DNA of 64,000 nt from Angiostrongylus vasorum (lineage: Eukaryota; Nematoda; Chromadorea; Rhabditida; Metastrongylidae), in the NCBI GenBank assembly GCA_018806985.1, contig JADANN010000423.1:62001-126000 (forward strand). Direction: 5' to 3'. The notes beneath the pieces are model-generated. The model was given only the letters and a program-made list of their open reading frames with translations, ran no database searches and was not told the origin of the DNA. Below, one piece after another: positions 1 through 12,348 of the stretch. A program made the translations under genes and the position numbers. The stretch's first letter is position 1, and each line of letters begins with the position of its first letter.

Positions 1-1196
1 AAATGTACGAGTTAGTTCGTTCAATGTAGAATTCTCGAATTCTTAAGGTTTAACCGCAGGATTTTTTGCGGTTGCAGAAGAGCGAACCTCAAACTTAGGT
101 AGTCAAGCTTCATATGTAAATATTACAAAAGTAACAGGTTGACGACGGTAACAACGAACATTGCGTATATGGGTGCTTAACTTCAGTACACTGGTAATAC
201 GAGATGATGACTAGTTGCAATGAAGATTATTTAGTCATTACTAACCAACAGGTGATTGAGCGATAAAAATCGACAAAAGTGATGGGGACTTGTAGATGTC
301 GTGTAAGGTAAATATGACTGAAATGGGTGACTGTTTTATAAAGAGTATTTTTACAATCGTCTAGGTGAGCATTAAAAGCGCTTTCCAGCCAACTGCGAGT
401 GAAGAACATGGGCCAGCTTTTATGAGGCGTTCTGCGGAAAGTGTTACGAAATTAAATTTTTAGAGCAGTATTCAAATAACATAGAAAAGATTTATTAGTA
501 CGTTGAAGTAGAGAGTGTTCTTTAGGAGATGGAGAATAGTCTTATTGTTTTATTACCCATAGTGAACAATAAGCACTTAAGAGCTATTTAAAAACTTTAT
601 TATTTCCTAGTCTTAGGTGATGTCACTTGAACTTTTATATGGCGGACAGGTCGGCCAATATGTCTACTCACTAATTCGTTTTGTCGTTCATTTGCTATGA
701 GCGTTTCTTTTTCGATGTCCATTGTTGCACAGAGGTTTTCTTACCACACTTTTTTCACCACACTTTTTGTACTTACTCGGTAGCTTATTGAACGCAGAGC
801 GGCTTATCGAGTATCGGGCAGGAATATGTTTTCTGGTTTTGATAATACATAAAAAGCTGCTTTTTTTCCGAACATGTTTGTTCCTCATACTATGTAGACC
901 GTTGCTGCGAGTAAGGAGTCAAAATACTGAGAGCACTGGAGATGCGAAACACTTAGATGTGTTTGTATCCTACAGCGTTCCGCTTTGATAAGAGGCGATT
1001 AGCAGAGTAAATGTGGCTTTTATGTGAGGAGATCGGCCAACATGAATTGATTTCAAATTGAAGGAGTTGCATAGAAAAACTACCTACCCCTCGATTAGAT
1101 ACTGCAGCCAAATAAATTGAGCGTCAAACTCAAACTGGTAATTAAACTTAATCCTACATTATTTCATACGGGAAAGGAAGTTATCTTCCTGTTTAG
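1..1196. other. No supported gene; probably intron of pigw
   Basis: No reading frame with convincing splice borders or a recognised product was found on either strand. Since the first identified pigw exon starts in phase 0 at 1197 behind a tttag acceptor, this is most simply intron. Confidence 0.4.
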
Positions 1197-2952
1197 GAGT
1201 GGATTTTAAATGGTGACAATAAACGAGACACTTTGTTCACCGCCAATGCTGAGGGAATATGTTCGTTGATGGGATATATTACGATATTCTACATATCTGA
1301 TGCTGTTGCCAAGTTTGTTTCTAAGACAGGGTAAGCATGGCGACACTATATGGTTTGGAAATCCTTTTTCTATTGAAATCAAAGGTATCTTTCTATTTAT
1401 AATTGTGTATCACTCACAACCTTTCGGTCAGGATTCGGGTAAAATCTTGGATTGAGTGCTGCTGGAGGCTCTATATTTTTGCCTTTATTTTCTACATCAT
1501 GCAACTAGGAGCTGAGTGGACGTTAGGGCAGCCGTGCAGAAGAGTAGTCAACATTTCTTACGTTTTCGCTCAGGTAAAAACGACTTCTAGACTTGTAATT
1601 GCCAAACAAGAGTTGACAAATTCTCGACAATGTGTGTTTCATAGGTAAAAGCTTAAAAGGATAAAGCTCTTAGCGTTAATCAATCGCTGAGGGATGCGGC
1701 ATCCATTCGACTTCATTAAGCATCGTTGGAAGTGACTGAATGGCCTTTGCAATAACTCGGGGTGTCCTGCCGATGTATCGGGCCAATTCTACTATCCTCC
1801 CCGGACGAGTCTAGTACCAATCTACCTACCTTGAAGGATGGAGAGCTTGGTGGGCGTGGGGCGCATGCATTGATCCCATGTGTACTGCACGGTGCCTCCG
1901 ACCACTGGGCCTCACGCGCCCCTTTCGTAGGTGTCCAAAATTAATTCCAGCTTTCGACTTTGTACAAACATATCTCAGGTTAAGTAGTGAATTCCTTTAA
2001 TGGAAATCAAATCTGGTTTACGCATGTTTCAGAAGAGAAAGGTACTTTTGTTCTACCACAGTGAAACTCTGGTTTTCGGAGGCCACATATCGTATTCTTT
2101 CTTGTGGAGATTAATGTTTCAAGTAGGAAGGCGATCCAGTATGCAGGCTGGATCGTGTTAAAAATGCTAAAAGCTTGGATTTCGCTAACATTTTCTTTTA
2201 GGATTAGAGTACTGCATAATTTTAAGATTAAAATAACATTTTGGAAGAAGTATGTTTATTGTAAAGATTTAAAATGAGCCCTAATTCCCCACCTACCCAA
2301 CTGCTCTAATTTTCGAAAGAAAGACTATCGCCGTTGTCAAGTAACTAGCATTGTCGTGAATGTGTTAAAAAAAGGTTTTTCTTATTTTATGTTGGAAGTT
2401 AATAAACACAGTTTTGTCCGTTTGGTTTTTAGATGTCATTTTTTACATTTACGTTGGCTTGTTTCTTATGTGTACAAGTATTATCTATTATTGCATGGGC
2501 AGCTAATGTTCCACATTTCTCCATCGGTAAGCCTCTTAAAAATTACCATTACTTCAATTTCACTGTAGACGACGATCATGAACTGAATTGTGTCAACTAA
2601 AATGTTATAATCTACGCACATCGTTGTAAACGTAGTAATCATAAAGGATAAAGGATAAAGCTGTCGGCGTTGATCAATCCCTGAGGGATGCGTCATGCAT
2701 TCGACTTCATTAAGCATCGTTGGAGGTGGTTGAATGCATATCTGGGCTTTGCATTGACTCGCGATGGCCTACCGATGTATAGAGTCAGTGCTACTATCCT
2801 CCTACTCAAGTGTGATCCAGTTTACCGACCATGAAGGACGGAAAGCTTGGTGAGCCTGAGCCGCTACGACCGATCCTGTATGTATTCTAGGGTGCCTGCG
2901 ATCACTGCCCTAGACGCGCCCTCACAGTGGCCATAAGCTGTATGTATGTGAA

Positions 2953-3008
<56 letters not shown>

Positions 3009-5838
3009 CATGAATCTCCCTAGTATTACCTCGAGCCGGTTAGTCGCTAGGCTACGTGGCGCGTTCCCAGGTGGAGGATAGGGCGTTAATCGCGGACCAA
3101 AAGCGACCTTTGCTTCCCTGAGACGCAGGTGGATCCAGGGAATGGACTCCCTTGTTTCTGCTGCGCCGATTTGGCACATACTTTCTGTGTCTGCTAGACG
3201 TATTCATGCATGCATGTGTGGGTGCGTTCTGGTTTGTGCAGATTGTATTCTACGAGTCCATTCGGCCAGTAGCCTCCAATCAAGAGACAGGGAAGTATAT
3301 GGGAGGCGGTTAGGAGTCGCTTTCAACAAATAAGCTCATGTCCACTCTGGGAGACACTGGCAAGCCACCCGTGACTGTACCCAGTCCCCACGGTTCAGAC
3401 TCCAGCAAGCTATACGTGAGTATCAAAATGCTAAACACCGTAAAAGAAACGGTCGTGATTTCCCTGATCCCGAAAGAGCATCTGGTTTGGCAGCGTTGGG
3501 TAGGACGAGTACGGAGAGGCTACTAAAATCCCAGGGCCATTCTAAGCTGCCTAAATCAGTAGCATCCGAGTCCTCCATTGAGGTGTTCATGCAAGCAAGA
3601 ACGATAAGATATTACGTCATCGGCCTGGCCGAGACGAGGCGATGCTACCCATTCACCGCCGTCAATGATACCGGAGAAGAAGTGTTCCTCGAAACATGCC
3701 ACAGTAGAGGAGTTGGCGGCGTCGGCGTTCTCGTCAACACGAGTTTGTCCATGAACACCTATTCATTCTAACAACTTACAACCCGAATCGGACGTTTACG
3801 ATTAAAAAGATGTGTATCAATACCGGCTTTGACAATCTTCGTCGTTTACGCGCCGACATCAGACTATGACGAAGAAGAAGTCGAAGCGTTCTATGTGGAC
3901 TGGAGAAGTTCTACGGAGAAGACCATACATTCTTCATGGTCATCTTTGGAGATTTTAATGCCAAGATTGGACAAGAAGAACGTCTGAAAAACGTCACATT
4001 GGGACTCACACATTAGAATGGAAGAAAGAGGGTGAGTGAGCGACTGTCCGAGTTTATCGTGATGACGACCATCCACGATATCTCGCAATTCCAGAAGCCC
4101 CGCCCTCAAAGCTGGACGTGGGAGTCTCCCAGTGGAGAGTACCACTACAAAATAAACCACATCATAGTAAATAGAAGGTTTTGCCTCACTGATGTCGCTG
4201 TTGTCCCAAAATCTCTGCACGGGATCCCAGACCACCGCGTGCTTATTGCAAGATTCCACTTCTCGCGGAAATGAGAGAGAGCCGCTAAATGCAAAATACT
4301 AAGTCCCAAGAACCACCATAAACTGGGACTTATTCAATTCATTAGACGGCTGTTTGGGGAGATGCCGTTGTCGATAACATCGACGAAGAATACGATCGGC
4401 TCGTTCAACATCTTCACGTCAGCGCTATGAAAGCTGAGAGTTCGAAAGTCACCAAGAGACGTCTGTCTCTAGAAACACTCGAGCTGATACGCCAGCGTGG
4501 AATCGGAGGAGCTGCAGGCAACCACGAACTAACGTCCGAACTTGCAAAACAATGTAGACAGGCGATAAAAGAAGATCCCACAGAGAGAAGAGCAGCAGTA
4601 AATGGTTGAAGCTGCAGAGGCTGAGATAGGCATTCGCAAAGCCCACCGAAGCTTCACTATTTACAAGACCAAGATGATTGCACTCCGACACCTAGACGGA
4701 GCAGCTACAGCTTCCAGGAAGGCAATGGAGAAAATCATTTATGAGTACTACTCAGATCTCTTCGATAGCCACGTCCTCTTTCCCTCATATGAAATAAAGG
4801 AGGATGGATATGTCGTACCCCCAGTTCTCTCTTCCGAAATCCGACATGCTATTTCATCGGTGAAAAATCGAACAACACCACGTCCACACAGGATAAGACT
4901 TGAACATTTATAGAATCTTCTGCCAGTCCTCATAAAACGCACTGGCTCGGCTGTTCACATGTTACCTATGTGATTGCAAGGTGCCCTAACGTATGCGTCA
5001 GAAACTTGGTAGCTGCGTAAGCAGGATGAAAGATCACTCAGCGTTATAGAGCGCGCAGTCGAAAGGGCGATGCTGGGAGTATCCCGTTTCACCCAAGGGA
5101 AAAGATCCGAAGCTCCGACCTGCGTCAACGATCAAAAATCAAAGATGCCGTTCTATGCGCCAAACAGTCAAAAATAAGGTGGGCCGGACACAGTGCGTAT
5201 GACCGACAACTAATGGACAAGAGCTGTTAGTGACTGGTTTCACGTCAAACGTACTGCAGGAAGACCACCGACTCGATGGTCAGAGTTCTTTACGAAGAGC
5301 CCAGAAGAAAGATATGATGCTCAACGAATCCCTAGAGCGAGCAGAACCCACTGGGCTACTCTTGCACGCGACAGGGAAAAATGGAAGATTTACTGGCGCC
5401 CGCTGGAGTCACTCGACGATCAACCGGACTACAGTACAGGTGATACAGGTGGTGTTGTAGTAGATAAATGTGGAACGTTGAAGAATAAGCATCCGAAAGT
5501 GTGACGCAGTGTGAGGTACTGTGGGTAAGAAAGTAGATTTAGTAGCGCTGATCGTTTAGCAACGTTTCAGTTCCTTATCATCATTGAGATTTGTATTCAC
5601 GAGTCTTCTTTTTTCAGACGAAAACCCTTGGTATGGAGTACAACCCTGTCTATCGACGTCCGTTAACAAGTCCGGATTAATTTTCTTTCTTTTGGCTAAC
5701 ATTTTCACAGGTGCAGTTAATCTAGCTGTCGACACTCATCATACTGATGACATCACCGCCATGTGTATCCTCGTCGGATACCTCTTTTGCCTATGCATAA
5801 TAGCCCACTATCGGACCAAGATGAATACAAATTGTTAA
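1197..5838 (+). CDS. pigw: GPI inositol acyltransferase (PIG-W/Gwt1 family), last four exons; 5' part not found
   Basis: Exons read 1197-1330, 1432-1573, 2433-2526 and 5618-5838 (TAA), with GT/AG borders and matching phases (2, 0, 1). The family acylates the inositol ring of GlcN-PI in the ER membrane during GPI-anchor synthesis. Seen: a stretch with TANAEGICSLMGYITIFYIS in exon 1, CRRVVNISYVFAQ in the second, a very hydrophobic third exon (LACFLCVQVLSIIAWAANV), and the C-terminal membrane segment LIFFLLANIFTGAVNLAVDT in the last, all in the order and spacing of human PIGW. Every exon has hydrophobic membrane spans. The protein ends NTNC. The N-terminal two thirds were not found in bases 1-1196, so the gene probably starts left of the window. 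The 3.1 kb last intron contains a SINE, a TA microsatellite and a deleted RTE element. Exon frames are intact. Identity rests on remembered family sequence, not a search. Confidence 0.85.
1657..1927 (-). mobile_element. tRNA-derived SINE, family A
   Basis: Reverse-strand copy of the family A consensus seen about ten times here. It begins (on the minus strand) with a tRNA-like head and ends at an AGCTTTATCC-type tail. It sits in an intron of pigw. Confidence 0.75.
2644..2928 (-). mobile_element. tRNA-derived SINE, family A, with repeated 3' tail
   Basis: Diverged reverse-strand copy. Its 3' tail carries tandem TTTATCC units (plus-strand aaggataaaggataaag at 2644-2660), a short-microsatellite tail rather than poly-A. 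Lies in the last intron of pigw. Confidence 0.75.
2955..3004. repeat. (TA)n microsatellite
   Basis: About 24 uninterrupted AT dinucleotides directly seen, between a SINE and the RTE remnant. Confidence 0.97.
3315..5455 (+). mobile_element. RTE-type non-LTR retrotransposon, internally deleted and frameshifted
   Basis: Copy of the same element as 24742-27836. It keeps the 5' leader (MSTLGDTGKPPVTVPSPHG near 3338), apurinic-endonuclease pieces (IGLAETRR, RGVGGVGVLVNTSLSMN near 3600-3770; the endonuclease C-terminus near 4032-4274), a connector rich in charged residues (4427-4913), and then jumps from a segment near RIRLEHL (about 4910) to the C-terminal segment with LRKQDERSLSVIERAVER (about 5000). 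The whole reverse-transcriptase palm, including the FADD motif present in the other copy, is missing. Several stops and frameshifts are present, so it cannot be autonomous. It lies in the last intron of pigw in the same orientation. Confidence 0.85.
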
Positions 5839-6796
5839 TGATTAACGGGTTTGTACTGTCATCATTTTTACTGTACAATGACATGTACCAAGTACTATGC
5901 GGGAAAAGAAATGATGTCGACTTTAAAAGTAACCACTTTCTTATTTGACCGTATTAGAACATTACGAAAAAAAACTTGTAGGCTTTTAACGCGTTAGGTA
6001 GCTACGTCTTTGGCACTGGCATGTCCTGCTGAGTTAACACTTTAGGTCTACCATATTCACTATCACTGTAGATATGATCACTGGTACAACACGTATTAAC
6101 TGACCAAATCGATCTATAGCTTCTCTATTCGTCTGCAACTTCTCACAATGTGATGTTTTCTGGAAACTGTTGTGTCATGGTAGCCTCACAGGTTACTAGA
6201 AATGCTTTTGTGTGATTAGACGTACCTCGTACCCTAATAATGCCATGTATTGTAATCTGTGATATAGATTGTTTTGCACCCTTTCACTGGACTTTTAAAA
6301 CAATAGTCGCTCAATGATGTGATGAAGATGTGATCTCTGGTCATTATTTGATAAGATTTACTGTGCATTGTCTACTCTTTTTTTCCTACGTCCAATGAGA
6401 AGTACTCTTGGTTCCAGCCATGTTGCTTCATTTCCAGACAGCTAATAGTACCCATGTTATCGGATGTCTGAGAGCTACTAATAAATCGGATCCTTTGTAG
6501 CTAGCATGGATTTCCAATCCTTTGAAAGAGTAATGCTTGTTTATGATTTGTTTAAGAAACGCGGCTAAGCGACGCTAAAACATATCTCCTTTAACATCCA
6601 GTTTTCAACGAAAAGACTCAAAAGAGTCAGAGTGCAATTCTGCTGCTTTAGAGGTCACACGAGAACTGCAGTGCCGCAGATATTACTGTGACTTAATTTT
6701 ATAAACAACCTACATTCTAAACACCAACATCCATAACAAGTTAGATGTCATGGGAGTGTAGTTACACCAGATCAAAAACAGAAGAGTGAGCTGAGT
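5839..6796. other. Intergenic, 3' ends of pigw (+) and rpn-9 (-) converge
   Basis: AT-rich sequence between two convergent stop codons. No ORF, RNA or clear repeat recognised. Confidence 0.5.
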
Positions 6797-9700
6797 TTAT
6801 GATTTAGTTAGTATTTCACGGGCATTTTCATTAACGATGTTCTCCATCGCTATAACATCTTTACTCCATGCTGCAATACGATTCGCCATCGATAACACCT
6901 TAAATCCCATAATAAGAATGTCGACAGATTGTGGAGAAATTGAAAGAAGCAAGGAAATTAAAGTTAGCAAACGGATGAAAGTTTCAGAAATAACCGCTTC
7001 TTACTTGTGTTGAGTTCAGCACTCTTGGTTGCACCCATGTAATTAATACAGTCTGATTGACTTGGTCAATCGCTCCTCGTACTAGGTCTTTGCTCAAAGC
7101 CTTCATCACAAGGAACTCCACCTAAACACAGACTGGTTTGTACCTTAGCTCGATGTTCTAGTATTCTACACGAAGCACAATGATTTTCGATAGGATCGGT
7201 CGATAAGATTTTCGACAGGTCTTGGAACAATTAGTGGAAAATTGATGGATGCCATTAAATATGACGTTAATGTTGCCATATTAGATGTTGGTGTACTCGT
7301 CGGTTATTGCGACCATTGAAAAACTAGGAAAACCCTTTAAAACTTTTTTTAAACAATGATGAGTAGAAGAACAGCATGCTGAATATTAATCATAAAACAA
7401 AAACTGAGCGAATAAGATAGAAGAGCAAAAACAGTGGGATCTGGATCCGACTCACTTCGTTATTAGGTACTTGACATCTCGACGCAATTTCTTTGAATGA
7501 AATTTTACGTTCTTTCGATGGACGAGCAAGAGCCAGCTAGAAACGGAGTTATTTGAATACAACGTCGTAGTCGTAAACATCTCCAAGTATGGATGGATTA
7601 CCACCAGTCTACTACGTTTTCATCTAAAAAGTTATACCTCCATAATAGCGAGCAGACGAATTTTGCCAACGAGGAACTCTTTCTTCCTTTTAAGGTCGTC
7701 CCATTCTAACCAATTCTTTTCCAGTGCATAAAATTTGTTGAGATCACCACTGTTGAACGCGTACAATACCTAAATTCGAGGGTAAGTAATTAGATTTTAG
7801 CCAAATTCTAGCTATTAAGTAAAGACAGGGTAAAAGAAAACTTGAAGTTATAAAATTATAACACTCACGTCGGCCAGCCATTTCTCACTTGAGCCATCAA
7901 GGACTTTCAAAATTGGGTGAGCCAACTAAAAGCTGTTTTCAGAAATGGGTAAGCCAAGTAAAAAAGAAAGTTTCTACTGACCACATTGTCTAGCTATACA
8001 GGGCAACAATGAATGAATTTCAAGCATACAACCTTAATTCTCTATATTCTTGTTGAGCAAACATGAGGTGTTACTTTATTCTCTATTACAGCAAAGCTGA
8101 GGTTTCATCGATTCTCGCCTTCTTTAGAGATTGCAAAGGTCAAGTTGGCTGCAATCTAGCCAGCAAAACACCTCCAAAAGCGCAATGTGCCTCTCTTACA
8201 TAAAAATATCAGTCTTAAATACTATGTGAAATCATGCATGACTATGAAGCATTCCTCCTTGGCGTTTTTTGGATTCTTGGAATTTATCCAGAATTCCCCC
8301 TCAGTACTGCACGGTTTTCGATTCCTGTGCTAGGGACTGTTTTGTTTTCAGAAATGGGTAAGCTAAGCAAAGTTCTATTAGGTCTAATGCTAAAGTAACT
8401 TTGTGTAGAAAGATCTGAGACCTTTTGAGTGAACTGCAATAACAAGGCTTCCAGAACGCATAGGAACACCGCTAACAAAAGTCAAACGAGTCATAGTAGG
8501 ATAGACAATGTGCAAGAAAACTCAACACTTACCGTTTTATGAGTCATGAGTCTCTCTTATGGAAAAGCAACATCCTTGCACAGCAGTCGAAAAGACCAGT
8601 GCGCAAAACTCCCGCAGCATAATGGATAAATCCCAAGAATCCGAAAATGAACCACAGAAAGGAATTCCTCGTTATCACACGTGGTCTCAAACAGTACTTA
8701 AGACTGATATTTTAATGTGAGAGGCACATAACGCTTTCAAGTGAACTCTGTGTCGTTCGTTGGTCTACACGTGACACACCCAGTGGGAGACTCATAGGAA
8801 GCATTGAGTGTGCGAAGCACTTATTCTGTTTTCAGTGCGATTGAAATCTTGGTTTCCAAGCTTTGAAGAAGGCGAAAACCGGCGAAACGCCAGCTTTACC
8901 GTAATGAGAAATAAAGTAACACCTCGTGTTTGCTCAAGAAGAATATGCACATTTATGTGATCAATGCCGAGGTTAACAGAAAGTGGGTCTTGAGACTACG
9001 ACCTTAATAGTTGAACAAATTGTGTAGTAGAATCGTGATAGATGAGGGAATTTCATGTCATAAAAATTCGCTGAAAACAAGATTTAAACCCACCAGTTCT
9101 CCAAAGTTGTAAACATTCTCGCCAAGCAATGCCGCAAACCCTATCAATACGGCTTGCACATGCTTTTCCTCTGCAGTCATTTTGCCGATGTCTTCAACTC
9201 CAAGGTAACGAAGCGCTTCCCGATAGTACCCGGCAAAATCCCCAATTTCCTTGAGGTACATGGCACTAACCTTGTAGAATGGCGCATGAGCCTCTGTAAC
9301 CCCAACAAAACTGTCGATTTCACTACGAGTTAACTCAATGAGATCCTATAAAAACAATAGATAATAGTGTACCATAAGAAAACATCTATTTAATAACATT
9401 ACGCCACACCAAGACACATACCCTGACTTTTTTAATGTCGACCAAACGTTCGCCCTCATCTTTGTGGTTAAGCCTAAGCTCAATCTGACCAGCATGAATA
9501 CGAGCAAGAGCCACCTGTAGTGAATTCGGTGAAGATGATAAACACAGTCAAGGAAAAGAAACCAGTAAAAGAAGTGAAACAGTCGTGCTGTTTAGTGGCG
9601 AGGTTGAATTTCAACTATTCTTAAATTACCTTGTCCTTGCTGACGGTCTTCTCAATTTTAGCGAGAAAATCGTAAGCAGCTTCTTTGTCTGAAACAAAAA

Positions 9701-10834
9701 TGAAAACGACTGATTAGCAATAAACACTTTAATAAATGTAAACAGCTAACTTTGATTAAAAAATATATTTGGCTATAGGCAAAACGATTTCAACGAGTTG
9801 AAGTGCGTTTATACGGTGTTCGAATTCCGAGATGAATCCATCATAGAATTCCTTCTGATTCAATGTTGTCGTGAAAGCTGGATTAGCCTGTGCAGCACGA
9901 ACCTCCTGTGTCAATTGGTGCCACAATCTGAATTGAAATATGTAGATAAAATGACTCCTCCCAACGGTTTACTGCTCCATCATGGTTGGGAGGTGTTCTT
10001 GGGTTTCGAGCTGCAATGTGCAGTGGACAGATTAATTGCACAACAGGGCATCCTAAACTGAGGAGTCCGGCGTTTCCACCAGGAAGCCCAGTTAAGAGTA
10101 AACTAATGCCAAGATCCACCAGCGACCTGGTATTCAACTAGTCGCATGGTGGCAAATCACTATGATTCATAACAGCGCGACTGCCTATGGTTGGGACGAC
10201 CTGGGGCAAACTTTGACTAGGCTAACCACGGGAATCCAGGAAACCACAATGGCTTAGCCAGCAAAACTCCGAAAAAAAAGTGGAAATTATGCTGGGGCCC
10301 GGACAATCAGTGGGGAAGGGCCATCCAAGTATTCAAATAGGTAAATCACTGTCGTTTAGGTGATTTCACCTTCCTAGCAGCCTTGTTGCTAGACCACCCG
10401 TTTGTTATTTACGAGGGATAGTGAGTTTTCCGTCTTTTTTCATAGCAAAATTTATTCACTAAAACATCGGTTGACGTTTGGGCGATACCGCCTTCTCCTG
10501 AACCAGTTGTCTTCGTTTTGGTATTTCCTCTTTTTTCTTCAAATACGATGACTGATCTTCCGGTGATTTCATCCTCCTCAGAGCAGTGCTGCTAGACCAC
10601 CAGTGTATTGTACACAAGGGATGACGACAAATAAAAAATATAAAAAAGTAAAACATGCAAATAAAGATTGCTAAATACAACCCTGTTGTCATTTTGTTCG
10701 TAAGAAGTGATGTAGAACGAAAACAAACCCTACTTTCTTGAATAAAGTTGCTCGAATTTCAACCAAATATCTGCAACATCGCCTTTGGCCGACTTCTTGT
10801 TCTTAGCCAGATAGGCCTCGACACGTTCAGCCAT
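6797..10834 (-). CDS. rpn-9: 26S proteasome lid subunit Rpn9/PSMD13, ten exons
   Basis: Exons on the minus strand: 10734-10834, 9751-9927, 9630-9688, 9422-9514, 9094-9345, 7869-7925, 7638-7769, 7456-7536, 7005-7121, 6797-6898. All have GT/AG borders and compatible phases. The product, about 389 residues (human PSMD13 is 376), starts [14 protein letters not shown] and contains [59 protein letters not shown] and [13 protein letters not shown]; then the PCI/winged-helix part with [20 protein letters not shown] and [10 protein letters not shown]. Rpn9 is a structural lid subunit that helps hold the regulatory particle together. A ttcgttag site lies 8 bp before the ATG, a plausible trans-splice acceptor. 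One base too many in the A-run 9758-9763 breaks exon 2; removing it restores a gap-free fit to the family. Introns 1 and 5 hold a dispersed repeat and PLE remnants. Confidence 0.93.
8045..8945. mobile_element. Penelope-like element remnant, inverted ends, in rpn-9 intron 5
   Basis: The two ends are inverted copies: gagcaaacatgaggtgttac at 8054-8073 and its complement near 8912-8930. Each is followed inward by a decayed hammerhead-like motif (8095-8135 minus; 8858-8894 plus). The interior near 8560-8690 resembles the GIY-YIG/3' segment of the PLE copies at 24200-24360 and 60240-60390 (caaaactc...ggataaa...aatccgaaaatgaacc). Degenerate and non-coding. Confidence 0.6.
8858..8894 (+). ncRNA. Decayed hammerhead-like motif of a PLE end
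   Basis: Order of elements matches the family (core, helix II, GAAAC, cleavage-site region), but the first core base is changed (UUGAAGA instead of CUGANGA), so activity is unlikely. Confidence 0.4.
9958..10345 (+). repeat. Dispersed repeat, family C (untyped)
   Basis: Close relative of 15588-15975; partial copies at 40555-40760, 55185-55465 and, weakly, 33250-33500. It starts near cccaacggttta and ends near aagtattcaa. No terminal repeats or tRNA boxes recognised. Lies in intron 1 of rpn-9. Confidence 0.7.
10355..10620. repeat. Two diverged copies of a short repeat
   Basis: ggtgatttcaccttcctagcag...gctagaccaccc near 10359-10400 recurs as ggtgatttcatcctcctcagagcagtgctgctagaccacc near 10560-10602. 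The cctcagag element suggests a relation to the PLE-end motif. Weak. Confidence 0.35.
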
Positions 10835-10895
10835 CACAGCACCTAACGAATGTTAAAATTGACAAGACTTTAAATGAAGTATACACACTGGTGAA

Positions 10896-11354
10896 ATGAA
10901 TGTGAATGACAAACAAGGGAAGATCATAAACCAAAAGATGACTATTGATACTAGGCGGGAAAGCAACCAGCCCTTTCTACCTAGAAGAATGTGTACTGAA
11001 GAACATGAAAGACAAACTGATCACAAAAAGAGATACGGAGGCAAAGTTGGCTCGCAGACGGATCGTCAGGATGCCGCTTCTGCTGGTTGGGATCCAGAAC
11101 AACAACTCTCAAAACACGATAGTCAAACTGATTACAAGCAAGGTTTTGGGCGAAAGTTCGGCATCCAGAAAGATAGACAGAATAAATCTGCGTCAAGTTA
11201 CTACGTTTATGACAATCTTAAAAAACGTGAGAATCAGATAGACTACGAGAAAGGGTATGGAGGGAAATTTGGTGTAGAGAATGACAGCCAAAGACGTAGC
11301 ACAGCTGGATTTGACTATCACGAAAAGTTAGCACGAAAGCCCACCAATAAATAG
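10896..11354 (+). CDS. Cortactin/HS1-repeat protein, 152 residues, intronless as seen
   Basis: The first ATG after an in-frame stop opens a 152-codon frame. After about 40 polar residues come three 37-residue repeats beginning TDHKKRYGGKVGSQTDRQD, TDYKQGFGRKFGIQKDRQN and IDYEKGYGGKFGVENDSQR, each followed by a variable stretch ending in H/N-D/E-S/N-Q or similar. This is the cortactin/HS1 repeat, which in cortactin binds F-actin; cortactin itself has about 6.5 copies. No acidic Arp2/3-binding N-terminus, proline-rich part or SH3 domain follows. Only 61 bp separate its ATG from that of rpn-9 on the other strand, so a shared promoter or an overlap with an unrecognised upstream exon is possible. 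It could be one exon of a longer gene, a small lineage-specific protein, or a retrocopy fragment. A possible ATTAAA poly-A signal lies just past the stop (near 11362). Confidence 0.6.
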   Translation: MNVNDKQGKIINQKMTIDTRRESNQPFLPRRMCTEEHERQTDHKKRYGGKVGSQTDRQDAASAGWDPEQQLSKHDSQTDYKQGFGRKFGIQKDRQNKSASSYYVYDNLKKRENQIDYEKGYGGKFGVENDSQRRSTAGFDYHEKLARKPTNK

Positions 11355-12076
11355 AGATATATTAAAGAAAGTTCGAGAAATTATGCTTCTTGTCGACGCA
11401 TCAGTAAGCTGAATGGTCCTGAACATGACGGGAAGGATAGGTCCTACCTTGTTCTCCATATATGAACGACTTCATCCAAAGTTATCATGTGTAAATATGC
11501 GTGAAATAACTTGTTTCTTACGAAATTTCACGTACTCAACAGAACATCGTAGTGGTACTGCGGCATCAAGAACTTGTTAAGCTGCTATAGTGTTTGTTAT
11601 AGAAAGAGTCTTACCTTTACGTTATATACAGTTTTAACGGGACCATCCATCTCAGTAACTTAGCACGTGCGGCAATTTTTTAGTTTTAGGCCACAACATA
11701 CCGTAACAACCAATTAGAAAGCTTAAATCTGGCGTATGCAGTAGGTTGTAAGCTTATGAAGAGGCCTAACTGATTGTATTTTTTCACCTTCAAATAGAAG
11801 CGCTAAAGTTTTAGGGCATCGATGCCTTCTTGGGTTCTTAAGCTAACGGTAAGCTGGCTAACAACTAGCAAATAAGCTTTAGCAACCCAAGAAGGTATTG
11901 ATTGTTACTACCGAGGTTAAATGACGGTCGGTTTGAAAAGTATTGCTTTGCTGTAGGTATCGTTATTGATTATCAATGAAGTGTGGATTTACGTTCATTT
12001 TTCATTCCATCTACATAGTTTTGGGATTGTTTTGTTTTGAATTTTTATGGTGTACTTCCGAATTCTACTCAAAAAA
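11355..12076. other. No feature recognised
   Basis: About 0.7 kb after the cortactin-repeat ORF. A short imperfect inverted pair around gcttcttgggtt / aacccaagaaggt (near 11825-11897) is the only structure noticed. Confidence 0.4.
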
Positions 12077-12348
12077 TGGGGCCCGTGTGGCGCAGTGGTC
12101 GGAGGCGCCCTGCAATACACATTGGATCGATCCACGCGCCCCAGGCTCACCAAGTTCTCCGTTCCTCCGGGATCGGCAAATTGGCACCAGGCGAGTCTGG
12201 GAGGATAGCAGCACTGGCTCGATAAAAAGGCCACAGCGAGTCATTGTAAAGGCCAAATATGCATTCAATCAACTCCAACGATGAATAATGAAGTCGAATG
12301 CATAGCACATCCCTCAAGGACTGAACAACGCTGAGAGCTTTATCCTTT
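12077..12348 (+). mobile_element. tRNA-derived SINE, family A
   Basis: Full-length plus-strand copy. Box A-like tggcgcagtggt and a box B-like gatcgatcc segment are followed by the family body (ccaccaagttctccgttcc... ggccacagcgagtcattgta) and a tttatccttttt tail. Confidence 0.85.

Noticed and set aside
12077..12190. Possible functional tRNA genes at the SINE heads
   Set aside because: Box A and box B are present, but the acceptor stem and anticodon arm do not fold as a tRNA, and every copy continues into the common SINE body.
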